Below the pieces are notes generated by a model. That model made no database searches and was not told the origin of the DNA. It saw only the letters and a program-made list of their open reading frames with translations. A stretch of DNA of 64,000 nucleotides from Xiphydria camelus (lineage: Eukaryota; Arthropoda; Insecta; Hymenoptera; Xiphydriidae). A program made the position numbers and the translations under genes. The stretch spans positions 15,070,812-15,134,811 of the forward strand of contig OY783194.1 of the NCBI GenBank assembly GCA_963678675.1. The letters are read 5' to 3'. Positions 32,074 to 42,547 of the stretch are shown here, piece after piece. Position 1 is the stretch's first letter, and the number at the start of each line of letters is the position of its first letter.

Positions 32074-32890
32074 AGGGGACAAGAAGACGTACAAGCACAG
32101 ATCAAAATTTTGGGTGAGGAGATTACCGCTGTACTAGACTCAGGTAGCGATCTACACCTGATACGATCTAGCTGTTGCGTGTGGCTCGGGACGATCTCAT
32201 TTAACGGTATTGGAATGACGAACCAACGCACACTCGGACGTTTCACGGCAGATTTAATCATTGACGAACTGAAATTCACGTTTGAATTCGACGTAGACCT
32301 GGCGGCTTTCTCGGGCAAGATTTGATAATTGGTGGCGAATTATCCGATCACGCCGAAGTACGCGTGATACGAAGGCAGGCGATACTGAAGAAAATCGAAC
32401 CGGAAGTAAACGTAATGGAGATAGAAGACGGCGGCCAGAAGGAAGTGCTGAATATCAACGTGCAGGACGAAGCCGAAAACGAACACGACGTTTCAATCCA
32501 ACGTGTGAGCGATTCAGAAATTAAAGGCGCAATGGTACTTCAAAAAGACGTTGAGGATGTGCAGGAAGGCCGAGGCGGTTTATTTGAGAAAATCCAGAAT
32601 GCGCAAGAAAACGGTCCGGAATTGAAGAAGATAATTAGTTCCATCCAGGCTGGAAGGAGTAACGCGTTCTCCACGTCGAAGAGGAGAATACTGTACCGCG
32701 AGAGCAACGAAGACGAACTCATGGTAATACCCAAGGCGATACAACATGACGTAATCAAGCAGGTTCCAGAACAAGGGCGTTTCGGGTGGAACAAGACGAA
32801 GTTTAAGCTGAATCAAGACTATTGGTTTCCTGGTCCGAAGCTACCGAGGAGTACGACGAATGGTTCACCAACGACGAAGACAGCGCAGTT
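32074..32890 (+). pseudogene. pol remnant: protease then integrase N-terminus
   Basis: Frame 32110-32325 contains AVLDSGSDLHLIR, the aspartic-protease active-site motif (DSG), with the flap region partly recognisable. A frame change at about 32322 leads into a long polar stretch and then ILYRESNEDELMVIPKAIQH and GWNKTKFKLNQDYWFPG, which resembles the zinc-binding N-terminal domain of gypsy integrases (the His residues are poorly kept). The frame ends near 32890. The jump removes reverse transcriptase and RNase H. The element depends on others, or is dead. Confidence 0.75.
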
Positions 32891-32951
32891 GAGGAAAGCA
32901 GTAAGGAGAAAAGCGTGGCATCGGGGGCGATGCCAATGCAGGATGGCAGGA

Positions 32952-33338
32952 TGTAGGGGTGAAAGAGTAGTTGGGCGGGGAACTCGAGTAATGGCCGGCG
33001 AATTCCAGGAAGGCGAGGGACTCGAGTAACGGCCGGCGAGTTCTAGAAAGGCGAGGGGCCTGAGTAGCGGCCAGCGAGGCCGCTCCTCAGGCACAAGGGA
33101 TAGACGGAGAAGGGCAGACGGGAGTAGAGAGGGAGTAATAGCATAAAAGCGGGGAGTTGGTTAAGGATGAAAAAGAGAGCTAAGAGTCAAGAGATTAGAG
33201 TAACAGACGGTACGGAGTGCAGAGTGCGGTGAGTGACGTGTTAGAGCCACGAGCAACCTATATGTATCTTTTATATCGTTAAATATATGTATATTCATAC
33301 CATTTAATGCACCCTGCCTCCATGCCCATAGTCCTACA
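32952..33338 (+). repeat. 3' LTR
   Basis: TGTAGGGGTGAAAG to CATAGTCCTACA, with perfect TGTAGG/CCTACA termini. It has only two to three of the U3 repeat units of the 5' LTR, and a TATA-like CATAAAAGCGG at 33142. A purine-rich AAGGAGAAAAG lies 33 bp upstream. Confidence 0.75.
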
Positions 33339-33873
33339 GTATTATACTATCACAAATTCCAATTTATATACTGACCTGTCAAACGTGAAGTGTACATGTA
33401 CCTCACTTCTATTTCATCTCTTCTTCGCCTCTGGTGTAACAATGGAAATTACAAAATATCATAATTTAGACCCCACAAAGCACGTTTTTGCAAGTAACTT
33501 TTCTGTAACATTCCTGCGATATTTTACAATATTCGTGAACACTATCGTACGTTAGAAACATTCCTTTACTCATAATATATATTTCTTGATAAATTCGCGA
33601 ATGTTGCAAAACATCATAGAAACATTTCGGAATCATTACATCGAAAAATCTCCTCGATGAGGTACAGCTTTATAAGATTATACTTGTTAGGGCTGAAGTA
33701 TATGAGGTTTTTATTATTATTTTAGGAAGTCCCAGAAGAATACAAGTGCAGCAAAATATCGATGCTCTGTGCTAGTAACGATTTACGAGTAAGGGCGAAA
33801 TTTTAGCGGTGCATGCAAAAGGATTTCTTAAAACTATTCCAACGTCTCGAGTTAATATATGTAACAACATATA
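33339..33873. other. Spacer with repeat H copy 1
   Basis: GTGTACATGTACCTCACTTC (33390) resembles 28850-28900. At 33790-33870, GCATGCAAAAGGATTTCTTA and ATTCCAACGTCTCGAGTTAA match 35522-35575 directly, so FB-A copy 5 plus the next palindrome sit between two copies of this sequence. No gene. Confidence 0.5.
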
Positions 33874-35276
33874 CCGAATGTCCTCTGGCAAACTCAAGAT
33901 TATGAATCCGATTTTGAATTTCCCTGACATTTGGCCGGAAGTGGTTGGGTCGGTGCTTTAAGAGTTGGCTTCGGGAGAGTGCGCTGCAGTCTTACGAGCA
34001 GAGTGAAAAGTGTCAAACTTCTGATCCGTCTGATGTTCCGGTAGCTGTCAATTCGGGAGATCGAAGCATCTAACCTCGAAATCGTTAATTTGTAAATAAT
34101 GATTACTAATGTGTAGAAGTGATAAGAAATAATCATTCGGGTTTCTTCGATGAGATTCCCCTCGTGTTTAAAAACCGGTGTCCAATTTTTGCCAATAACT
34201 GTTGCTTCAACTTCCAGTGATATTAAGTATTAATGCAGAACGAGTAGATTAGAACATTTTTATGAAGACTCACGATTTTATGATACGTCATCTCGTACAG
34301 GTGCAACCGAAGAGGACCTAGCTCCTGTCCTGTCCGTAAAACGATGACTCGATGGACATCGGAGAATGTCAGGCTTGTCACCGAGCGCCTATTACCCATG
34401 GTACATTAATTGCAATATGCGTTTTTCGTTTCAACTATTCCTGCTTTAAATAACTCACTTCTTTCAACGTATTTACCTCTCTCTTGTACGAATTGTTCAT
34501 CGTAGGGAGCAGCGATCAATGATTGTTACTAATCGTTGACAAATTATTCCTGTGATGATGTTCCAGTTGCAAAGCATACACCAGCAAGTCAGCTTACAGC
34601 GTCCGATGTTTAGTATCAACCTCTTTAGTATTTACCTCTTTTGAAACACCCATCACCCGAGCATAATCACGATTACGTTAACGTTAATCGCAGAATAGAC
34701 CGTGAGCTCGGGCACATTATCGCAGTAGTAGTTACTTTTAGTTTTAACAGACGAACTTGTCTACGACGAGTGGCTATTATCGATCGTTGCCTCCAACCAC
34801 GAACAGTTCATAAAAGGTTATTAGCTTGAAAGAAGTAAAAGTTATTTAACGCTGGAATAGTTGAAACAAGAAGCGCGTATTGTAATTAATGTACCGTGGG
34901 TAATAGGCGCTCGGTGACAAGCCTGACATTCTCCGATGTGTCCATCGAATAATCTTTTTACGGACAGGACACGAGCTAGATCCTCTTCGGTTGAACCTGT
35001 ACGAGATGACATATCAGAAAATCGTGAGTCATCATGAAAATCTTCTAACCTACTCGTTCTGCAGTAATACTTAACATCACTGGAAGTTGAAGCAACAGTT
35101 ATTGGCAAAAATCGGACACCGATTTTTAAACACCTGGGGAAACTCACCGAAGAAACCCGAATAATTATTTCTTATCACTTCTACACATTATTCATCATCA
35201 TTTATAAATAAATAATTTCGAGGTTAGATGCTTCGATCTCCCGAATTGACAGCTACCGGGAGATCAGGGGCGCCTT
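33874..35276. mobile_element. Foldback MITE FB-A, copy 5 (largest, right end truncated)
   Basis: Starts CCGAATGTCCTCTGGCAAAC after TA (33872-33873). The left-arm modules (GGAGATCGAAGCATCTAACC, CGGGTTTCTTCG, CATCTCGTACAGGT, CGGAGAATGTCAGGCTTGTC) recur inverted in the right arm (34825-35276). The centre (34480-34825) is single. The right arm stops at GGGAGATCAG, where another palindrome begins, so its outer 130 bp are lost. Confidence 0.8.
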
Positions 35277-35277
35277 T

Positions 35278-35493
35278 CTCGAGTCACTCGTATCTTTGCG
35301 TGCACGCAACTCATCGAGGAGTCCAATCAGGATCAAGTATTCCTCCTCGTGATTGGTCTCCTCGCTAAGAAACGTATACGCATCTTGGCGAGTAGACCAA
35401 TCAGGACCCCCACCACAACGGAATACTTGATCCTGATTGATCTATTCGCTAAGATGCGTATACGTACCTTTGCGAGTGACTCGAGAAATTTAT
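35278..35493. repeat. Palindrome CTCGAGTCACTCG ... CGAGTGACTCGAG
   Basis: Inverted outer pair, plus inverted GTCCAATCAGGATCAAGTAT / ATACTTGATCCTGATTGA and several copies of CGTATACG. Noncoding. Confidence 0.8.
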
Positions 35494-35583
35494 TTAGTAG
35501 TAAGGGCAAAATTTCAGCTGTGCATGCAAAAGGATTTCTTAAAACTATTCCAACGTCTCGAGTTAATATGTAACAACATATAT

Positions 35584-36780
35584 ACTGTCATAAGTGGTAT
35601 CTTTACATATGATGAAACAATTCGTCACGGTTATTGGAAGAGTATACTTAGAGAGTTAAAGGTAAAATGTCTACATGTGGATTTCTGTAGACGACCAAAA
35701 TATAAGACAAATCCGATGGCCTGTAAATTCGAAAGCGGTATGTTTTATTTCTCCAAAATACTAAGGCAAAGTGAAAAATATAAGGGCACTCTAGTTTATA
35801 AATCCCTTTCAAAATATCACGAGAATAAATCAAAAGTAACGTGGTTATAATTAATTGGCTCGTATCGATATAAAATGTGAGACTTTAATTTTGTGGTAAT
35901 AAAAAGCTATTCTCCTACATGTATGTATTCTCCTCATGAATACATTCTAAAAAGTAGTGAAATCCCTCCACAAAAACAGATTCTCTGTAAAAAAAAGGCG
36001 GCATGTTCATTCAGTGCAAACAAAAATTGATACGTAAAAGAGTAGAGAGTCCAAAAAAGATTTGAAATCAATTAAGATCGCCATGTTCAAGATTTATATA
36101 TAAAAAGTAAAAGGCATCATTTGAAAGGAAAATTATTGTAAATCAGGTTACTAAAAAATTCGACTAAAAAAATTTATAAAAAAATTTTAATAAAGAAGAA
36201 CTTGCCGCGTTTAAGTTTTCATATTTTGTCCACTATACTCCGAATAATTGGTAGTGCTTGGACGGTGCTAGTGATTCATAAATTGTACTGCCGAAGTCAA
36301 ATTCAGAGAAATTCAGATGGCTCCCGCCTGATCGGTTTCCCGTGCGACATTCGGTATACTGATGGTCTCATGTAAGTGTATGAATTTATTTAATATCATA
36401 AGTGCATAAACATCGAGTATAATTCTGTGTCTGAATTTTTTATTTCGAAGAAAACGAACGCGGCAAATTCTTTTTTATTAAAATTTTTTTATAAATTTTT
36501 TTAGTCGAATTTTGTAGTAACCTTGTTTACAATAATATTCCTTTCAAATGATGCCTTTTACTTTTTATATCTATATAAATCTTGAACATGGCGATCCTAA
36601 TTGATTTCAAATCTTTTTTGGAGAGTATTTTACGTATCAATTTTTGTTTGCACACTGAATGAACATGCCGCCTTTTTTTTACAGAGAATACTTATATAAT
36701 TTTGTATGGTTTATTTCATAGTGTTTGTTTAACCACGTTAATGTATCATTACTCCTATCTTCTTCCTACAATAAACAAAC
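35584..36780. mobile_element. Foldback family I, copy 1
   Basis: Inverted arms: AAAAAAAGGCGGCATGTTCA, AGATCGCCATGTTCAAGATT and GAACTTGCCGCGTTTAAGTT on the left against TTTGAACATGGCGATCC, TGAACATGCCGCCTTTTTTT on the right, centred near 36240-36380 where a lone FB-A end is inserted. Copy 2 is at 49130-49830. The left flank (35830-35990) also matches copy 2's right flank inverted. A plus frame ending at 35850 (SGMFYFSKILRQSEKYKGTL) is protein-like but unassigned. Confidence 0.75.
36246..36354. mobile_element. FB-A, lone end (copy 6)
   Basis: TAGTGCTTGGACGGTGCTAG through CTGCCGAAGTCAAATTCAG to CGTGCGACATTCGG, followed by TA (36355-36356). One arm only, without the GAGATCGAAG core. Confidence 0.65.
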
Positions 36781-37417
36781 ATTGATGTAAAAAAAAATAC
36801 CTGCGATCGCTACGAGGCGAAACCGAGACTGCCTCCGGCGCACAGTGGTCAATTTCCGTGATGTAGGTGGAAAAAATGTACGAAAATAAATTTTACAAAT
36901 CTCGAAAATAGTTATGTATGTAGTTAGCTAAATAACTGTAGCATAATATGCTATAGAAGTTGCAGGTCTAAACACGCTATGCTCGATACGGCGCACAACC
37001 AAAGATGTAGCATTAGGTTGACGTACTTAGTCTACCGTGATTAATTATATCGATATCGTTGGTACGGTTTGTCGTGATACATTATTGTGTTTTGGTATTG
37101 TTAGGTTGTGTTTTTATCTACGTTAAAACATACATTCGGTAAGTAAAATATGCGGGACACTTCTAAATTATTTAATTTTATTGACATGTGTATTTCAATA
37201 TCTTTCTGTTGAATTACAAAAAAAGTTTCATAAAGTTTCAAAGCCAATGTTATTGTGTTTTATAGATTAGAGTGTGTACTATAAAATCATAATAAACACA
37301 TAGTCATCATTTGTCATCTGGAAGAATTATTTTCATTTTTAACTGTTCTGACAAGCGATGCACAGTGGGACGAAATCCCGGAAAGCTGGCCAAAATTCGA
37401 AAACGCGTATTAATCAA

Positions 37418-37785
37418 GGTGAAATTCAGTATTCAGGGGTTTTTAAGGTCGCTGATTACGAATCCAAAATCAAAATTTCGAAAAACAATATGGCGGATCC
37501 AATATGGCGGAAAGGTTCCTCAAAAATTGATCGAATCTGGATGAAATTGAGTACTCGGGGGTTTTTGGGGTTGCTAATTACGAATCCAAAGTCAAAAGTT
37601 AGACAAACAATATGGCGGATCAAATATGGCGGAAATGTTCCTCAATAATTGATCGAATCTAGGTGAAATTGAGTACTCGGGGATGTTTGGGGTCGCTGAT
37701 TATGAATCCAAAGTCAAAATTTCGAAAAACAATATGGCGGATCCAATATGGCGGAAAGGTTTCTCAAAAATGGCATGTGTGTTTA
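37418..37785 (+). repeat. 122-bp minisatellite, three units
   Basis: Each unit carries ATTCAGGGGTTTTTAAGGTC-like, GATTACGAATCC and AATATGGCGGATCCAATATG sequences. Units start near 37431, 37553 and 37676. Confidence 0.9.
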
Positions 37786-37950
37786 AATATCTTTTTGTTG
37801 AATTACAAAAAAAGTTTCATAAAGTTTCAAAGTGTTATTGTGTTTCGTAGGCTAGAGTGTCTACTATAAAATTATAAGAAACATATAATCGCCATTTGTC
37901 GCCTGGAAAAATTATTTTAATTTGTTACTGTGGTTGTGGTTGTTCAAGGA

Positions 37951-38616
37951 AAGGGCAACACGAAGGATGGAAATACTGCTAGACGGTTTTTCAAAAATGC
38001 AGAGAAGGTGTCAGAAATAACTAGAATAGTTTAAAAATCTCATAGTACGTTTTTTCACAATTCTAGATGCATTGTCAAGTGGATATTCTTTCAATTTGGC
38101 AGAATTCGAAAAGTATAACATAGAAACTGCAAAACACTATGTGAATTTGTATCCTTGGTATCCAATGCCTGTAAGTCTGCACAAAATTCTTATCCATGGT
38201 GCAGCTGTAATGGATTACCTAATCTGTCCAATTGGCCAATTGTCCGAAGATGCGTTAGAAGCTAGGCATAAGGAATTTAGAAAATATCGAGAGCATTATA
38301 CCAGAAAAGTTTCCAGAACGAAGTGTAATGAAGAAATTTTACACTCATTGTGTGTGTGTGTGTGTGTTAACCCTTTCAGAACGGCCGCCGTACATGTACG
38401 TTTTACATAACGTTGTACATATACGGAGGCCATCCTGAAAGAGTTAATATCATCGGATCCTGTTATTAGCAGCATTAGACCTTTACAAATCCGGAACAAT
38501 GGAACTCTTTCGAAAGAAGTCAGATCCCTTCTTCACATTCCCCAAGAGAGTTTTACACAAGAGGGGGTTCTGATGATAACCGTGATGAAGATGATGAGGA
38601 GGAAGAGTGTTGTTAA
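37951..38616 (+). pseudogene. T3 protein, C-terminal exons (TE-type family, function unknown)
   Basis: The first exon piece reads NTKDGNTARRFFKNAEKV, followed by an intron-like gap to ATTCTAG at 38066. The next exon is ALSSGYSFNLAEFEKYNIET and then LYPWYPMPVSLHKILIHGAA, PIGQLSEDALEARHKEFRKY and RKVSRTKCNEEILHSL. After a TTAA-flanked insertion it resumes with LISSDPVISSIRPLQIRNNG, and a one-base shift gives an acidic tail ending at 38614. The DGNTARRFF and HKILIHG...PIGQLSEEA blocks recur in many insect and invertebrate TE-associated proteins that I remember only as uncharacterised. It is probably the end of the T3 transposase. The insertion and the shift disrupt it. Confidence 0.6.
38371..38443. 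mobile_element. 73-bp palindromic MITE with TTAA duplication
   Basis: CCCTTTCAGAACGGCCGCCG at the left and GGCCATCCTGAAAGAG at the right, between TTAA at 38367-38370 and 38444-38447. TTAA duplications are made by piggyBac- and Kolobok-type transposases. A (TG)n run (38349-38366) precedes it. It interrupts the T3 protein between SL and LISSD. Confidence 0.85.
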
Positions 38617-38719
38617 GTTTTCATGTAATAATATTAACACATTAATCACATCTTCATTGTCTATATATTACAATTTTTGTAACATACTATCAACTTGATT
38701 TATTTTTATTATGTTGTAC

Positions 38720-38985
38720 TGCAAAACACAGCGACGCATCGATTTTCGAAAATCTCGTTCGCCATATTGGATCCGCCATCTTGAATTTTTGAAATCTGAC
38801 TTCAGATTCGTGATCAGCGATCCAAAAAACCCCTCTATACCAAATTTGGCATGAATCCGTTGATTTTTGAAAACCTCGTCCGCCATATTGGATCCGCCAT
38901 TTTGAATTTTTTAAATCTGACTTTAGATTCGTGATCAGCGACCCAAAAAACCCCTCTATACCAAATTTGGCATGAATCCGTTTAT
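38720..38985 (-). repeat. 122-bp minisatellite, two units, inverted
   Basis: The same units as 37418-37785 but on the opposite strand (CGCCATATTGGATCCGCCAT, CAGATTCGTGATCAGCGA), at the other end of T3. The closest match is to the units in FB0. Confidence 0.9.
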
Positions 38986-39094
38986 TCATTTAATTAATTC
39001 CACCTAAATCACGGAAATTGACCACTGTGCGGCGTGCTGTCGGTTTTTGGCGATGCTCAAAGGCGCCTCGTCCTAAACTGCTCGCTGCGTATGG

Positions 39095-39490
39095 ACGCTA
39101 AATTACTTGGCTCGTGCTTGGCAAACGGTATATTTCGGCGAAAGCGGCAAATGCACTTGCAGCATCAATAAGTGCATCGCAAACATCAGGAACGATCCTC
39201 GATATTGATTGCTTGGAAACTCTAATGAGATACTGTGAACTTGTGCAGGAATCTCCAGTTGCTAAAAAACCTTAAAAGGTTATAGCTACTCTCTCTTTTG
39301 TGGTAATTGCTTCTCGCATGTATGTATCTGTTCTACTTATTTTTGGAGCAATAAGTAATAATACTTGCTCAAAATAATTTAAACTCATGCGAGAGAAATT
39401 ATAGATCGTCTCGTCTACACATTCATGTTGCATATCATCCATTAACCTGTTAAGTTCGCCAAGGCAAGCGCCTCGCGTTGAATCACCCTG
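39095..39490 (-). pseudogene. PIF/Harbinger transposase (HARBI1-like), N-terminal part
   Basis: From 39470 down the frame reads GELNRLMDDMQHECVDETIY, MSLNYFEQVLLLIAPKISRT and MREAITTKERVAIT. After a one-base shift near 39275 it continues FLATGDSCTSSQYLIRVSKQ and SISRIVPDVCDALIDA. This is the conserved N-terminal portion of HARBI1-type nucleases (FLATGxSxxSLxxxFRxSxxTI), upstream of the DDE core. The core itself is not found to the left, where T3 ends at 39030. On the right it is cut at 39538 by foldback R. Inactive. Confidence 0.8.
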
Positions 39491-40114
39491 CCTCGTGAAG
39501 CTGCTGTGGATCGTTTGTCTACATATTCCGAGGCAAAGATATCCCGAGTCGAAATCCGAGAACTGAAAAAGCCCCGACAGAACTGAAAGACCACTGAAAG
39601 ACCACTGAAAGACCATTGACAGAATGAAAAACTACTGAAATAGCCCTACCCGAGTCGAAATCCGAGAACTGAAAAAGCCCTGACAGAACTGAAAGACCAC
39701 TGAAATACCACTGACAGAACTGAATTATTTTCGCCAAAGTGGCCGCGCGGCCATCCCGAGTCGAAATCCGAGACATGAAAAAGCCCTGACAGAACTGAAA
39801 AACTCCTGAAATACCACTGACAGAAGTGAAAGACCACTGAAATAGCCTTGCTACCCCTGAATATCCCCACCTCTCTCAAAACGTAGCACTGAAATAGTAC
39901 TGACAGGCCTGACTTAGCGTTGAAAAAGACCTTAAAGCCCTGAAGTTGTCCCCTTCACTTATAGAGGACTTAGAAAATTTTCGACTGTCGCGCTCGATAG
40001 ACTTAGAAAATTTATATATATATTGTATATATATTTCAGTATTATATCCCCATCATTCCCAATTACCCCTCTCCGTCGAAAAGAAATTATTGTAGTATAT
40101 AAAGTGTTCTTATA

Positions 40115-40237
40115 TTGAGGAGCACAGTTCCAAAACTCATTTAGTCCATTCGCAGTTTGTCTTATAATCGCTAAACTATTAGCAATTATAGGACAAACTG
40201 CGAATGGACTAAACGAGTTTTGGAACTGTGCTCCTCA
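40115..40237. mobile_element. Small foldback inside R
   Basis: GAGGAGCACAGTTCCAAAAC, TTAGTCCATTCGCAGTTTGT on the left; the complement ACAAACTGCGAATGGACTAA, GTTTTGGAACTGTGCTCCTC on the right, around a short loop at about 40178. Confidence 0.85.
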
Positions 40238-41169
40238 TATATTCAGAGGTATCACGGCTGTATCAGTGGGACTCGGGATACCCCTGAAAAAGAACTGAAA
40301 GCACTGAAAATGATACCCCTGAAAAAGAACTGACCCCTGAAAATGCATTTATGCAAGCCTGTCATGGCTTTTTCAGGTGTTCCGAATTCATGGGTCGACC
40401 CATGGCCGCGCGGTTACTTCAACGAAAATAATTCTGCTCTGTCAGTGATATTTTATGGGTTTTTCAGTTCTGTCAGGGCTTTTTCATGTCTCGGATTTCG
40501 ACTCGGGATGGGCCGCCCATAGAATTCGGAACAACTGAAAAAGCACCGACAGGCCTGCATAAATGCATATTCAGGGGTGTCAGTTCTTTTTCAGTTCTAT
40601 GATTTTCAGTGCTTTCAGTTCTTTTTCAGTGGTATCCCGAGTCAAAATCCGAGGACTGAAAGACAACCGAAACAGCCTTGATACCTCTGAATATATATTA
40701 GAGCACTATATACATATACTAAAATAATTGTCTTTCCGACGGAGAGGCGGAATTGGGAATAGTGAGGATATAATAGTAAAATATGTATACAAAATATATA
40801 CACATGATTGTATTTAAGTAATTAATATATTATCAATATACATTCATTTCATGTACATCATATATGAATGAATAATGCTTAAAAATTTGAAGAAAAAATA
40901 TATTTTATTATTGAAATACAACTGTTTTATTCATAATAGTATGGAGTATTTGGTATTTCCCATTATTGAGTATTTCTATCGACGTTGTTATAAAACTTCC
41001 TTTTAATTGAAAGTCTTGATGCTCGCTACCTCGATCCGCCGTGTTCATGCTGCCTATTCGCGCAAGTTCATCATAAGGCGTTGATAGAGTCACCGGTGAA
41101 TGATTGTCCGGAATAAAATTACCTGTTTGAAATTAAGTAAAACAATAATTAATACAATCACATAAGCTA

Positions 41170-41380
41170 CACCCGGGGGCACGAAATCCGTCGCTGGTGA
41201 CTTTTTTAAATGTTAGTTTTAAACGTACTAACCAATGAACAATTCATCCTCATGCCCTCGTTAGCTACGGTGGCGTCTACTCTCGTTAATGAAAGCATGA
41301 GGATTATTAATCATTGGTTAGTACGTTTAAAAATAACAATTTAAAAAAGTCACCAGCGACAGATTTCGTGTCCACGGGTG
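41170..41380. mobile_element. MITE B, copy 2
   Basis: CACCCGGGGGCACGAAATCC, GTCGCTGGTGACTTTTTTAA at the left; inverted at the right, ending CCACGGGTG. TA at 41168-41169 and 41381-41382. Confidence 0.9.
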
Positions 41381-42334
41381 TATATTCGATCATACTAGAA
41401 AAAGTATATACACATTTCTCATATTATGAGAAATGTGTGAATTACCTGGAGCAACTGCATGTGGTACTACCACTTTGTTGGTTGGTCTGCCTCTTTTCCT
41501 CTTGTTAATATTTATCTTCTACATATTTCCCTTCCTTCTCCGCCACCGGTCTAAAGCTTACCTACCTTACCGACTCTGACTCTCGCTTATCTTCCTCCTC
41601 ACCGCTTCACTTAACCTCACTTTCGACTTTCCCTCGCTTTTCCTAATTTCCTATCGTTACCCTCCCTTTCCCAACAAACCTACTTAAAATATATCCTTTA
41701 ACTCTTTCTCTCTCAGCTTTCTATCTATACCCTATACTACTCTTGCACTCTCTGTTGATCGCACTTATTACAATTTTTCATTTCACAACTTCGATCACAC
41801 GTTCTCGCCATTCAACCTCCTGCAACCAAGTCCTGAATTACTATAATAATCTGTGCTTCTGAATAAACAGTTATAGTTTATAACTCGCTCAACATACTCT
41901 GAAAACTCGAAATCAAATAATTTATTGATTTAATAATTGAACAAATTACAATTCTTGTGAATTTATTCACAAATAAATTTTCAAGTCTCTACTTATATGC
42001 AGGAGACCGAAATTTTTCTAATTGTAAGTCCCTAAATGTATTTCGTTGCTGCTTACAGAGCTCTTCCACAAGTACCGCAAAATTTTCAACAGGCATTACT
42101 AGATAATGGGCTAGATGTTTAACAATATACAATGTGGAAATATTTGAGATTGCTGAAAAAAAAAATTGTATGTAGCTGCACAGTATGGAAAATTTTTACA
42201 GACATCTTCATCTGCAATACAATACATTGACATGGCTGATAATCAGATGAAATATGGAATCGTAGAACATCATTTAAAACTAATCAGTAATCGGTGTAGG
42301 TAGACATAATAATTGCAATTGTGAGTTCTCACAT

Positions 42335-42547
42335 TTGGTAATTATTCGAGAAATCATCTACGATGGCATGTTTGAAGTTGACGGAAATCAGTATCGATTT
42401 ACATCGACGGGATTTATGTACAAATGTCATACAATAAATAATATAAAAGTTATCCCGATAAATCTAATACAAGCTCCATGTCTTCATATTACGATGAGTG
42501 GCCAGTCATATGTATCAATGCCAACTAATGATAAAGAATTAGAATAA
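42335..42547 (+). CDS. Unrecognised 70-codon frame inside foldback R
   Basis: Reads FEVDGNQYRFTSTGFMYKCH and then IPINLIQAPCLHITMSGQSY, ending at a TAA followed by AATTCATTGTAATTTTTTTC. The composition is protein-like, and it may be the last exon of a decayed gene whose earlier parts (from about 42050) are scrambled. I know no family for it. It lies in the AT-rich centre of foldback R. Confidence 0.25.
   Translation: MVIIREIIYDGMFEVDGNQYRFTSTGFMYKCHTINNIKVIPINLIQAPCLHITMSGQSYVSMPTNDKELE

Larger units (their letters stand above)
29878..33338 (+). mobile_element. LTR retrotransposon, internally deleted, tRNA-Pro primer site
   Basis: Two related LTRs (29878-30390 and 32952-33338) both start TGTAGG and end CA. 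The first is followed by an 18-nt primer-binding site matching tRNA-Pro. Inside are a SAP-domain and CCHC gag, a protease fragment, and then a jump to the N-terminal zinc-binding part of an integrase. Reverse transcriptase, RNase H and the integrase core are missing. The LTRs have diverged and differ in length by about 125 bp, and the flanks (CGATA / GTATT) show no target duplication, so the copy is old or rearranged. Structure fits a Ty3/gypsy-like element; the order protease-(RT)-integrase is inferred from the surviving ends. Confidence 0.85.
36840..39030 (+). mobile_element. TIR transposon T3
   Basis: A 32-bp TIR, GCACAGTGGTCAATTTCCGT at the left and its complement at the right, with a likely 3-bp duplication GGC at 36837-36839 and 39031-39033. 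It carries minisatellite arrays near both ends, a direct repeat of about 150 bp (37185-37330 and 37770-37915) and a plus-strand protein fragment. At 2.2 kb it is probably an internally deleted copy. Confidence 0.75.

Noticed and set aside
34641..35147. Frames at 34641-34829 (+) and 34842-35147 (-)
   Set aside because: They lie in the centre and right arm of FB-A copy 5 and have no protein-family signal.
37311..37869. Several overlapping plus frames (MADPIWRK-like)
   Set aside because: Generated by the 122-bp minisatellite, whose period is not a multiple of three; the same peptide appears wherever the repeat does.
39272..39879. Frames rich in SVVFHFCQW and FSVLSGLF
   Set aside because: Translations of the ACTGAAA arrays of foldback R, apart from the Harbinger part up to 39490.
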